A DNA stretch of 64,000 nucleotides from Phycisphaerae bacterium. Lineage in GTDB: Bacteria; Planctomycetota; Phycisphaerae; UBA1845; UTPLA1. A program made the position numbers and the translations under genes. The stretch spans positions 868,001-932,000 of the forward strand of contig DATEMU010000003.1 in NCBI GenBank assembly GCA_035275405.1, read 5' to 3'. Below are positions 55,580 to 63,134 of the stretch, piece after piece (position 1 is the first letter of the stretch; each line of letters begins with the position of its first letter). The notes under the pieces are model-generated. The model did no database searches, had not been told where the DNA came from, and saw only the letters and a list, made by a program, of their open reading frames with translations.

Positions 55580-55718
55580 GGCGTCGCCTCCCATGCGGCA
55601 TGGTTGCCCGCCATGCCGTAATCCACCCGCGTCAAGACCCCCACAGAACAGGGCAGTTCTCAAAACTCATCACACTCAAAAACTCTTGTCTGGATGCTCC
55701 AGCCTGTCTTCCACCACC

Positions 55719-55747
55719 TTGAATCGAGCCCAGGGCGTGGTTACAAT
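55719..55747 (+). promoter_or_regulatory. near-consensus promoter of the graspetide precursor
   Basis: TTGAAT at 55719-55724, an optimal 17-nt spacer, TACAAT at 55742-55747. The expected transcript start is near 55754, about 40 nt before the precursor ATG. The best sigma70 promoter match I found in the window. Confidence 0.65.
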
Positions 55748-55792
55748 AGTGCATGTCGGTCGTAAGGCGAGTCTTGAAATAGGAGCACCATC

Positions 55793-55996
55793 ATGTCGGT
55801 TCTCGTGAAGCTGGCTGGCCGCAGGATCCCCGAAGACCGTTTGAATTCAGATCCCCCACAATCCCCCGACTTGGCGGATCTTTCCTATGAAGATTATCTC
55901 TGGCATGTACATGTTCACGAGACGATGACCTCCTCCACCTTTTCGGCGTCAACAACATTTGGTTCCGACAACGACGCCGACGATAAGGACAAGTGA
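55793..55996 (+). CDS. graspetide (omega-ester RiPP) precursor peptide
   Basis: 67 aa with RBS AGGAG 9 nt before the ATG. A charged leader (1-43) with SPDLADLSYEDYLWHV, then a core of dense Thr/Ser followed by an acidic run: T44, T46, S47, S48, T49, S51, S53, T54, T55, S58, then D59, D61, D63, D64, D66. Thr/Ser donors beside Asp/Glu acceptors are what ATP-grasp graspetide ligases join by ester or amide bonds. The ligase gene follows 16 nt later. The core has no microviridin TxKxPSD or plesiocin-type TTxxxxEE, so I cannot place it in a named class. Confidence 0.8.
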   Translation: MSVLVKLAGRRIPEDRLNSDPPQSPDLADLSYEDYLWHVHVHETMTSSTFSASTTFGSDNDADDKDK

Positions 55997-56012
55997 ACTT
56001 CTCGGCCTAATA

Positions 56013-57011
56013 ATGATCATCGTGGTCTCGTACCATGACGACCCCCATGCCGTACTGGTAGAGAAGGCCATTCGAGAAAGCGGCTTTTCAGATACCGTGT
56101 GGCTTGACCTGGAGCGCGTTCTCGATGAACTGCGCCTCGTGGTTGCGCCTGCCACTTGGACACTCACCGATCGAAAGTCGGGCAAACTCGTCTCTGCCCA
56201 TGATGCCCGTACGATCTGGTGGCGCCGTACTGGGAAGCTGCCTACCCCCAATTCTCACGCAGACCTATCTCAGGCTGACTTTGTCGAGGCATATTGGGCT
56301 ACGCGCTGGCTAATGGAATCTCTTCCGGATCGTTGCTTTCCTTTTGGTCATCCCCGTCACCTTCGGGTTGCCGAGAACAAACTCCTTCAACTTCAGGTTG
56401 CCCAGAAGGTCGGCTTTAAGTGCCCCGACTACTACATAGGCAATGACCGGGCGCAAATCATGGAATTCTGTCGCTCGCAAGAGCGATGCGTCGTTAAGCC
56501 ACTTTACCTAAGCGCAGTGCGAGAGGGTACAAAGGACGCATTTACATTCTACACGACTGCGATTGAGTCGAGTACTCTCTTAGAATCGCTTGCCCAGCAA
56601 GAAAAAACCGCAATGCTTTTTGTCGAGACCTGCATCCAAAAATCCCGAGACGTGCGCGCAATCGTGTTTCCTGATGGAACGTATTTTGCATGCGAAATTG
56701 ACAGCTCCACTCTCCCGTCTGGCGAAGTTGATTGGCGTCCCACCACTATGACTCACCCACATGTCGAATGTCAGCTACCAGCAGATGTATTGTCGAAGGG
56801 AATGGATTACCTTCGAACGATGCGTTTATCGAGTGGTTCCTTTGATTTTGGCATCACAAGCGACGGCCATTGGGTATTCTTTGAATGTAACCCGAACGGA
56901 CAGTGGCTGTGGATGGAGCTAAAGACAGGGGTGCCGCTTGCGCGGCGCTTCGCCTCGATACTGACAGATCATCACCAAGGTAGTCTCGGTGGTAGCTGGC
57001 CGACAGATTGA
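56013..57011 (+). CDS. graspetide ATP-grasp macrocyclase (MvdD-like)
   Basis: 332 aa from ATG 56013 (no strong ribosome-binding site; a longer frame from 55959 overlaps the precursor). ATP-grasp features of the MvdD/MvdC graspetide group: ENKLLQLQVAQKVGFKCPDY, CVVKPLYLSAV (ATP Lys), LFVETCIQKSRDVRAIVFPDG, FDFGITSDGHWVFFECNPNG-QWLWMELKTG (Mg/ATP E-x-N). It would close ester/amide rings on the precursor. No transporter, protease or second ligase is adjacent. Confidence 0.85.
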   Translation: MIIVVSYHDDPHAVLVEKAIRESGFSDTVWLDLERVLDELRLVVAPATWTLTDRKSGKLVSAHDARTIWWRRTGKLPTPNSHADLSQADFVEAYWATRWLMESLPDRCFPFGHPRHLRVAENKLLQLQVAQKVGFKCPDYYIGNDRAQIMEFCRSQERCVVKPLYLSAVREGTKDAFTFYTTAIESSTLLESLAQQEKTAMLFVETCIQKSRDVRAIVFPDGTYFACEIDSSTLPSGEVDWRPTTMTHPHVECQLPADVLSKGMDYLRTMRLSSGSFDFGITSDGHWVFFECNPNGQWLWMELKTGVPLARRFASILTDHHQGSLGGSWPTD

Positions 57012-57279
57012 CCGATAAGCCCTGAAATAGGCGCAGAACAACTGGATAGTTGAATCCAGTATGTGGCAACAAATGATGCAGAGTTCGTTGGTCTCGTGAA
57101 AGATATGCTTGCGTTGCAAGTAAGTAGCACATCCACCAAGGATCGACACTGAGGGTTTCGGCGCGACACACGCAAATAGCTTCACTAATCAATTCCCCAC
57201 CGATTCTGACGTTGCCACGCAACGATTCCAATTGTGCGAGATGAAACGCGTCTAGCGACATCAGGTAATTGCGATCCAT
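56854..57279 (-). CDS. hypothetical protein, convergent with the ligase
   Basis: 141 aa minus-strand frame. The first ~90 residues, outside the ligase overlap, look protein-like: LDAFHLAQLESLRGNVRIGG-ELISEAI, then WMCYLLATQAYLSRDQRTLHHLLP, helical and perhaps TPR-like. Its last 50 codons lie antisense to the ligase 3' end, which is unusual; it could be the remnant of a larger gene. Function unknown. Confidence 0.4.
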   Translation of the reverse strand: MDRNYLMSLDAFHLAQLESLRGNVRIGGELISEAICVCRAETLSVDPWWMCYLLATQAYLSRDQRTLHHLLPHTGFNYPVVLRLFQGLSVNLSASYHRDYLGDDLSVSRRSAAQAAPLSLAPSTATVRSGYIQRIPNGRRL

Positions 57280-57477
57280 GACTATTCAGATTCAAGTCGG
57301 CCAATGCTGGATTCTGGACCGGGACTGAAGTACTTCACGCCCCAGCTTGCTTTGGTGAGGATTCAGACGAATCTCCCGCTTGACTTGTGAATGCCGCTGC
57401 CGCGGGGCGCTGATTCATGCCGCGCTCCACACGTGTCACAACCTCCGCACAACTCCGCATAACATGGCATAGTTGTT

Positions 57478-58380
57478 ATGACCCGTCACACGCAGCAACT
57501 TTTTGAGTGGGCGCAGGAATCACCCGACGCCCCGGTGTCTTCGCCGCGCGCATCGCCAGGGCCGCAGCCGGTGAAGCCGGACCTCCAAGCCAACCTCGAA
57601 ACACTTCGAGCACCCGAATGGTCGGATGTTCCGCTCGCGAGGCCCTTGCCAGAGGCCGTCACCCAGGGAGTCTTTGGCGCCACCACCGACGGTTCGATGG
57701 AACCCGATGATGAAGAAATTCGCGGCATGACCGAGGAACATGGCCGCGAGATGGTCGCCATCCTCGCCGACATTCAGGCCGTCGAGGATGCGCGGCGAAC
57801 AGGTGAAGACCCACGGACCGGCAAGCTGCCGCGAAAGCCCGAAGCCGAGGTGAAGCTTCGCGAGTTTCTTGACCAGGAGGAGCCGAGGCTTCGCTCCGCC
57901 TACGCAGCGGCACTTGACGCCTACGCGAAAGGCTTCGGTCCAGAGGCGACAGCGGCGCTCGATAGTTGGGCGCGAAAGACCGTCGCCGATTGCACTATTG
58001 AACCGAATGACCGTTACGACCCCAGTCATCCCTGGCACTATCTGGCCGAAGGCGACGCCGCCGCCCCGGTCCCCGTCGATGCGATCGAGCCGGACATCGA
58101 CGTGGGGAAGTTCATCGAGCGGGAACTGCCCAAGAACCACGTCAAGCGGAAGGAAAAACTCCGTACGCTGCTGGAGCAGGAAAGCCAGCGCGTGGCCCAC
58201 GATAAACGACGCTATCAGGAAATCGTCGAGCGGGGCGCAGAGGCACTCTCGCGGTACGACCGCGAGATCGCCCACACCGGCGACGAGATAGCCGTGGCGA
58301 CGGCACTTGCGTTGAAGCACAACCACATCCGCTATGGCCTTGGCCGCGTCGCGTGGCTCCAGCGAGCGCTTGCGCCGTGA
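57478..58380 (+). CDS. hypothetical mobile-element protein
   Basis: 300 aa, ATG preceded by an A/T-rich leader. Charged and helical throughout; conserved-looking blocks include EEIRGMTEEHGREMVAILADIQA, DRYDPSHPWHYL and KEKLRTLLEQESQR. No domain recognised. First gene of a + strand run of accessory genes. Confidence 0.6.
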   Translation: MTRHTQQLFEWAQESPDAPVSSPRASPGPQPVKPDLQANLETLRAPEWSDVPLARPLPEAVTQGVFGATTDGSMEPDDEEIRGMTEEHGREMVAILADIQAVEDARRTGEDPRTGKLPRKPEAEVKLREFLDQEEPRLRSAYAAALDAYAKGFGPEATAALDSWARKTVADCTIEPNDRYDPSHPWHYLAEGDAAAPVPVDAIEPDIDVGKFIERELPKNHVKRKEKLRTLLEQESQRVAHDKRRYQEIVERGAEALSRYDREIAHTGDEIAVATALALKHNHIRYGLGRVAWLQRALAP

Positions 58381-58404
58381 CCATTTTCTTGGCATCATCC
58401 GGCG

Positions 58405-58560
58405 ATGCGACTCTCCAAGGAAACAAATGACAAGCTCGAAGGTGTGTTGTGGCGTCTTCAAGAAGCCGCCAAGGACATCGAGGCGAAGTTCCCGTTCAAG
58501 GCCCAGTGTCTGCGCAGTAGTGCCGACACCATTGACCTGTACTATATGGCCCGGGAGTGA
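58405..58560 (+). CDS. 51-aa hypothetical protein
   Basis: ATG 58405, 51 residues, amphipathic helical (LEGVLWRLQEAAKDIEAKFPF). Its stop overlaps a GTG start of the next tiny frame (GTGA). Unknown. Confidence 0.45.
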   Translation: MRLSKETNDKLEGVLWRLQEAAKDIEAKFPFKAQCLRSSADTIDLYYMARE

Positions 58561-58673
58561 AAGAGGAGTTTTTCATCTCGCTGCCTTCCGGCCAATACTT
58601 GGTCAACTGTAAGGCGTTTGTGCTCGGCTCGACGGAAAGGCTTTACGTCGAAGGAGCGCCACTCGATCCGTAA
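58557..58673 (+). CDS. 38-aa hypothetical protein
   Basis: GTG start overlapping the previous TGA. 38 residues with a beta-rich look (FFISLPSGQYLVNCKAFVLG). Translation coupling is the only support. Confidence 0.35.
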   Translation: MKEEFFISLPSGQYLVNCKAFVLGSTERLYVEGAPLDP

Positions 58674-59070
58674 GAGTCTCCGTCTCCAACCTTGATGTCG
58701 ATGAAATCTGAAGCCGCGCTACCCAAATCATTGCTGGTGCGTTGCCGCCGATCTACCAGCTTGTCCAATGCATGAGCCCCCGACTCTGCACCGATCCGGC
58801 AGGGTAGGTGAGGGCAGGGGAGTGGGTCAGGTCTTCACCGGCCTGCCTCCATCGTCCGCCCTCGTCGGGGGCCCCTCTGGTGAGCCCCGACGACGACGGC
58901 CGAATACGGCAGGCGAGCATGAAGGATTTGAGTAGCAGCGCATCGCGTGCTACACGTTGAGGATGGGCAGATTCATCCGTCGTGCCAGCAGGTTCCCTCG
59001 GCTCCGCCGATTCCGACGCGCGCGGGGGCGAAGAATATGGAACTTCAGCAGTCGGCGACAGCGCAGATCC
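58674..59070. other. intergenic region with hairpin
   Basis: Contains a perfect 8-bp inverted repeat CGTCGGGG/CCCCGACG (58863-58892, 14-nt loop). Otherwise no gene supported. Confidence 0.4.
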
Positions 59071-59523
59071 ATGCCGTATACCAGCCGGGAGACGTTGCTG
59101 TCGAGAGGGGAGGCGGCGTTTCATGGACCGCTGCAGGAGGCCGTGGGCGGACAGTATCTCATCATGTGCAAGGTTCGGGTCGCCGATGTGCTTACCTGTA
59201 CCGATGCCGATTGGCGGCGGGGGCACGGCGGCGCCATCTCCCAGAAACACCTGGACTTTGTGCTCTGCGAGCCGGCGAGTACCCGGATCGTATTGGCCAT
59301 CGAGTTGGATGACCGCTCCCACGAGGCCGAACATCGCCGCCGGCGTGACCTGTTCCTGAACGAGGCTCTCGAAGTCGCCGGGGTGCGGCTCCTGCGGGTC
59401 AAGGCCCGCTCGAACTATTCCGCGGCGATCATCCGGACCTTACTCGACGCGGCGATCGGCCGCTCCTTCCCCGCCGAGAGCTCCATCCCCGCTACGTCAC
59501 ACGAACACGCCCCCACACCATAA
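59071..59523 (+). CDS. DUF2726 nuclease-like protein
   Basis: 150 aa from ATG 59071 (a longer Arg-rich N-terminus from 58957 looks out-of-frame-like). DUF2726 pattern: LLSRGEAAFHGPLQEAVGG-QYLIMCKVRVADVL, KHLDFVLCEP, VLAIELDDRSHE, RRDLFLNEALEVAGVRLLRV, resembling a PD-(D/E)xK nuclease-like core with D-x-E. The family is suspected to act on DNA. Typical accessory gene of mobile elements. Confidence 0.78.
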   Translation: MPYTSRETLLSRGEAAFHGPLQEAVGGQYLIMCKVRVADVLTCTDADWRRGHGGAISQKHLDFVLCEPASTRIVLAIELDDRSHEAEHRRRRDLFLNEALEVAGVRLLRVKARSNYSAAIIRTLLDAAIGRSFPAESSIPATSHEHAPTP

Positions 59524-59570
59524 CCATCTTCACAGGTGGATTGTCCGACCTCCGGAAAGGATGGTGCGTT

Positions 59571-59819
59571 ATGCCGAAGAACGAGAAGAATCGCCCGGTG
59601 CGGGAGATCCGTTACGGAAGCGTCAAGGTCCTGGTCTGGGAGAACGAGACCCAGAACGGTTCGATGCACAATGTGACGGTCTCGCGGTTATACAAGGATG
59701 GCGAAGAGTGGAAGGAGACCTCCGGCTTTCATGCCGAGGATCTCCCCATACTCGCCAAGGCCCTCAACGACGCTCACTCGTGGGTTCACGAGCAGGCGGC
59801 GGCGAAGAAGGCCTCCTGA
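59571..59819 (+). CDS. small conserved mobile-element protein
   Basis: 82 aa from ATG 59571 (GGAAAGG upstream). Beta-rich: VREIRYGSVKVLVWENETQN, VTVSRLYKDGEEWKETSGF, then AEDLPILAKALNDAHSWV. This pattern is familiar from single-gene accessory families in ICEs, but I cannot name it. Confidence 0.65.
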   Translation: MPKNEKNRPVREIRYGSVKVLVWENETQNGSMHNVTVSRLYKDGEEWKETSGFHAEDLPILAKALNDAHSWVHEQAAAKKAS

Positions 59820-60270
59820 ATCGCCAACGTCTCGAAGGGTTTTTTTCAACAAGGACAACTCGAACAGGTTTCATGTGAGGTCCGGGCACCACCTGCCTAC
59901 TTTCACGACCCGTATGCACAATCAAATCGCCCCGCTAAGCGGGACTCTGTTTTCGCCGGGGATCGTCTCGGCTCCGGTTGCGGCATCGCAAGGGCCGCGC
60001 CGGCCTTCGGCCGCCCGCTTCGCGGGCCGCTCCGCGGTCACGGTCCTTGCCATGATGCCGCTGCCCTCCACCTTCGACTCGCCCCGCGTTCATCCAAGCG
60101 GAATCGAGCAGTAGCTCGATCCCTAGTTTTCGCTTTTCCCTGGGGCCGGTTTTTTCCGGCAAGAACAGTGACCGAAAAAAACCGACCCCGACGGGAAAAG
60201 CTGGTTTTGGCTGGCGATGACCCGCGGACAACGTGCCGGCGCGCTCGGGGTAGTGCCGGCTCGATTGGAG
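59820..60270. other. structured non-coding region (possible oriT or regulatory)
   Basis: No ORF is convincing. Several G+C-rich hairpins (CCCGCT/AGCGGG near 59930; CGGCC-TTC-GGCCG and GCCCG-CTTCG-CGGGC near 60000-60035) precede a longer imperfect inverted repeat at 60142-60189. Such a cluster could be a transfer origin or terminator set. Confidence 0.4.
60142..60189. repeat. long imperfect inverted repeat
   Basis: GGGGCCGGTTTTTTCCGG (60142-60159) pairs with ACCGAAAAAAACCGACCCC (60171-60189) around an 11-nt loop, with about three mismatches. Confidence 0.55.
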
Positions 60271-60504
60271 ATGAACAACATGAACGGTGAATTGAAACCC
60301 ACATTCCTTCCCGAAGACCTTCGCTCGGCCCTGTACGTCGTTCTGGAACGCGTCCGGCGTGCCGAATACTTCGACCTCCTGGTGCGTGACGATTTGCTGG
60401 GCGACGCCCTGGAAGTGGTCCGCTGCCACCTCGTCGGCATCGCCGCCGCCGATGACGACGGTGTTACAGAGCCCCAAGTCCGCGGGGAGGGCTGGAGCTT
60501 ATGA
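60271..60504 (+). CDS. small acidic hypothetical protein
   Basis: 77 aa from ATG 60271 (or 60280). Sequence LRSALYVVLERVRRAEYFDL-LVRDDLLGDALEVVRCHLVG, helical. The stop overlaps the next start (ATGA). Unknown. Confidence 0.5.
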   Translation: MNNMNGELKPTFLPEDLRSALYVVLERVRRAEYFDLLVRDDLLGDALEVVRCHLVGIAAADDDGVTEPQVRGEGWSL

Positions 60505-60818
60505 AAAGCAAAGACAACACGATTGATGACGCCGCTTTGGTAGAGCTAAGTAGCGGTGCCTTCCAAGGTCATTTCGGGGGATGTCCACATTGCGGATACA
60601 GCGAGGGACCACACAACGTCGGCCGAGCCCATTGGCTGGTGTGTCCAGAGCACCGCGTGCGGTGGTGGATTGGTGAGAACCTCTTCAGGGGATGGCGGAG
60701 CGAAACCCCCGAAGAGTGGGAAGCCACTGAGCGATGGCTGAGCGGCTTCCAGATTGTCGACCCAGTCTATGAGGATGATTCGAAACTGGTCGGGGAGGCC
60801 GACAGCGATGGCCGTTAG
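60501..60818 (+). CDS. small zinc-ribbon-like ICE protein
   Basis: 105 aa with CPHCGYSEGPHNVGRAHWLVC-PEHRVRWWIGENLF, a C-x-x-C...C-x-x-H arrangement. A familiar accessory protein of conjugative elements; function unknown. Overlaps both neighbours. Confidence 0.68.
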   Translation: MKSKDNTIDDAALVELSSGAFQGHFGGCPHCGYSEGPHNVGRAHWLVCPEHRVRWWIGENLFRGWRSETPEEWEATERWLSGFQIVDPVYEDDSKLVGEADSDGR

Positions 60819-61077
60819 GTTCGAACTGGGAAGGACCGTCATCACGCCTTCGGCTCTGAACATCCTGCAACCCGAGGATGTGCATGCTGCGTTGCAGCGG
60901 CACGCCGGCGGCGACTGGGGCGAGTTGAGCCAGGAGGATTGGGCGGAGAACGAGCTTTCGCTCGACCAAGGCTTCAGGCTTCTGTCGGTCTATCGGGACC
61001 GCCATGACCGGAAGTTCTGGATCATCACCGAGGCCGACCGCTCGGCGACGACCATCTTGCTGCCGGACGACTACTGA
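60808..61077 (+). CDS. plasmid-related accessory protein
   Basis: 89 aa from ATG 60808 (overlaps previous stop by 11 nt). The layout LGRTVITPSALNIL, LQRHAGGDWGELSQEDW, WIITEADRSATTILLPDDY is a very characteristic small family found on plasmids and ICEs. Role not established. Confidence 0.82.
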   Translation: MAVRFELGRTVITPSALNILQPEDVHAALQRHAGGDWGELSQEDWAENELSLDQGFRLLSVYRDRHDRKFWIITEADRSATTILLPDDY

Positions 61078-61130
61078 CATGAACCCGCCGCCTCAGATTC
61101 AGGGGCGGCTTTTCAAATAGGATCCAAACC

Positions 61131-61508
61131 ATGAAATACGAAGTCGAGCTAAGAAGAGCCTTTTCGCAATGGGGAAGGACCACCATCGAGGCGGAAAACA
61201 AAGGCCATGCCCATGTCGTTGCGTGTACGCTGAAGGCCAGCGACATTGAGACCTGGAGGCCGCCGGAAGACTTCCTGGACATCGTGTCGGTCACCGAATG
61301 GGACGGGGAGGGACGCTGTGCCGGCGAAGACTCACCTTACCGCCTTCCGCCCCCTATCCGGGAGGCCCTGCGGGCCGTCATCGAGTATCTGTACGACGAC
61401 GAGGCCGAGGACTACCAGACCCTGACGAAGTCGGAACAGGACGGGCACATCTTCGCGTCTGTCCTCACGCTCAACCGCTGGCTCCGAGGGCCGCAGCGCG
61501 ATAGGTAG
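61131..61508 (+). CDS. hypothetical mobile-element protein
   Basis: 125 aa. Beta strand then helices: KYEVELRRAFSQWGRTTIEAEN, DIVSVTEWDGEG, then REALRAVIEYLYDDEAEDY. Unknown family. Confidence 0.55.
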   Translation: MKYEVELRRAFSQWGRTTIEAENKGHAHVVACTLKASDIETWRPPEDFLDIVSVTEWDGEGRCAGEDSPYRLPPPIREALRAVIEYLYDDEAEDYQTLTKSEQDGHIFASVLTLNRWLRGPQRDR

Positions 61509-61795
61509 GAGGTTCCAGACGTTGAGACGGTCGGGCGGCGGGGATGGGTACCGCCTCGACGTAGCCCGAAGCCAGGTCGGCGACCTGTCCGTGAGCCAGC
61601 CGCTTCATCAAACCTGTTGAGACCGCCGGTCTGGTCCCGTCACTTCTGACTTTTTCAGTCTCCGATTGCCCGGTCCTAGGTCCCGCCCTCGAAAAAGCCT
61701 CTGCCAAATTGTTAACTTGAACTAAGACCGTCATTTGCAAACCCCGTTATGCGCAATTCCCGTACCATTCAAGACGACGGGGGATGGTTCCGACG
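61509..61795. other. intergenic region
   Basis: No supported gene. A minus-strand frame (61471-61740) lacks a signal of coding, so it is not called. Confidence 0.3.
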
Positions 61796-62443
61796 ATGGC
61801 CCTCAATCGAGCCAACTTGACTCCGCGAGACCGGGACATCCTCGATGCCCTGACGCTGCGCGTGCGGGTGATGTCGATCGGCCAGATCGCCCACACTTGG
61901 TTTGGCCGGACCGCCGAGCCCGCCCGGTACGCGGCGCGCCGGCTGACGGCCCTGGCGGCGGCCGGACTGATTGACCGGCATTCGATGCCGGCCCGACCGG
62001 AGCTGCTGCTCCACCATCCCCTCGTCACCTGGACACCTGACACAGCGCCGCCCGACTTCGACCGCCTGGCCTACACCTTGGAGGTTCGCTGGAAGGCGCC
62101 GGCGGTCCCTACGCACATCGTCATTGCGTCGCGAGCGGCCGGGAACTGGATGGGCGGCTCCGGGGGCCGACTGCCGCGGCGCAGCGAGGTCAGCCATGAC
62201 CTGACGCTCGCGCGGTTATACTTGTCGTGGCGGGTTCGCGCCGCCCGCGCCGGCGGGAGGTGGATCTCCGAGGCCTCATTGCGGCAGGAGGGATTCGGCG
62301 ACGATGACCGGCTCCCGGACGCCATTGTCGAAGAAGACGGGCGGCGCCGCGTCATTGAGTTAGGCGGCGTGTATGGCGCCGCAAAACTACGCGACTTTCA
62401 CGAATTCTGCGTTGAGCACGAGTGGCCCTATGAACTTTGGTAA
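61796..62443 (+). CDS. replication-relaxation-like winged-helix protein
   Basis: 215 aa from ATG 61796. The N-terminus LTPRDRDILDALTLRVRVMSIGQIA, RRLTALAAAGLIDRH is a winged helix of the type annotated replication-relaxation, and the C-terminal part (SHDLTLARLYLSWR to PDAIVEEDGRRRVIELGG) resembles a nuclease-like core (D-A-I...E-L). Such pairs occur upstream of conjugative ATPases in ICEs. Confidence 0.75.
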   Translation: MALNRANLTPRDRDILDALTLRVRVMSIGQIAHTWFGRTAEPARYAARRLTALAAAGLIDRHSMPARPELLLHHPLVTWTPDTAPPDFDRLAYTLEVRWKAPAVPTHIVIASRAAGNWMGGSGGRLPRRSEVSHDLTLARLYLSWRVRAARAGGRWISEASLRQEGFGDDDRLPDAIVEEDGRRRVIELGGVYGAAKLRDFHEFCVEHEWPYELW

Positions 62444-63134
62444 GCTGAGCGAACGCCAGCGGCAGGTGGTCGGGCACATTGCTCGATACCGCTTCACCTT
62501 CCAGGAGGTCCTTTCCTGTCTCTTCTACGAGGGGGCGGACCCGCAAAAGGAACTCGACGATCTGCGCAGCGACGGCGTCATCGTTGCCCGCAAGTTTTGC
62601 AAGGGCAATCGCAGCGCCTATCAATTGCAACCCAAGGCCGCCGATGCGTTGGGGATGAAACGACGAGCCGATACCCTGGGCTCGGCGGCCCTGCCGACCC
62701 ACCTGGCCATTTTCAGCTTCTGTCTTCTGCTTGGCCGTCCCCGCATACGCTTGGAGGATAAGGAACTCGCGTCGCTCTTTGAGGACCGTCCGCCCGGCGG
62801 ACGTTACCACTGCCTGGAGCGGAGTAGCCGGGCGAAGCGGGTCTACCACGTGTATGTTCCCGGCGATGGCACGAAGCCCAGTGACGTGGTCGCCGCCACC
62901 CGCCAGCACATCGCCGAGGTCATCCAGGTCCCGGGCCTCTTGCCGTGGCTGGCCAATCGCGTGTACTACCACGCCATCCTCGTGGACTCGAACGAAAGGC
63001 AGGACAAGATCAAGACTGCGATCGACCGCGCCACCTTTGACGACCGGATCTTACTTCGCGAAGTCGCCCCCATCCGCGTCCAATGCGTGCCCGGTTTCAG
63101 CAACCTGGAGGAGTCGCTTCATGCCCTGGCCTAG
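62430..63134 (+). CDS. winged-helix mobile-element protein
   Basis: 234 aa from ATG 62430 (overlaps previous stop by 14 nt). Starts with LSERQRQVVGHIARYRFTFQ-EVLSCLF and DDLRSDGVIVARKFC, a winged-helix-like start, then a mixed domain with YHCLERSSRAKRVYHVYV. Paralogous in layout to the upstream gene; its stop overlaps the next start. Confidence 0.68.
   Translation: MNFGKLSERQRQVVGHIARYRFTFQEVLSCLFYEGADPQKELDDLRSDGVIVARKFCKGNRSAYQLQPKAADALGMKRRADTLGSAALPTHLAIFSFCLLLGRPRIRLEDKELASLFEDRPPGGRYHCLERSSRAKRVYHVYVPGDGTKPSDVVAATRQHIAEVIQVPGLLPWLANRVYYHAILVDSNERQDKIKTAIDRATFDDRILLREVAPIRVQCVPGFSNLEESLHALA

Noticed and set aside
61471..61740. 89-aa minus-strand frame
   Set aside because: No ribosome-binding site, no recognisable domain, overlaps the end of a + strand gene.
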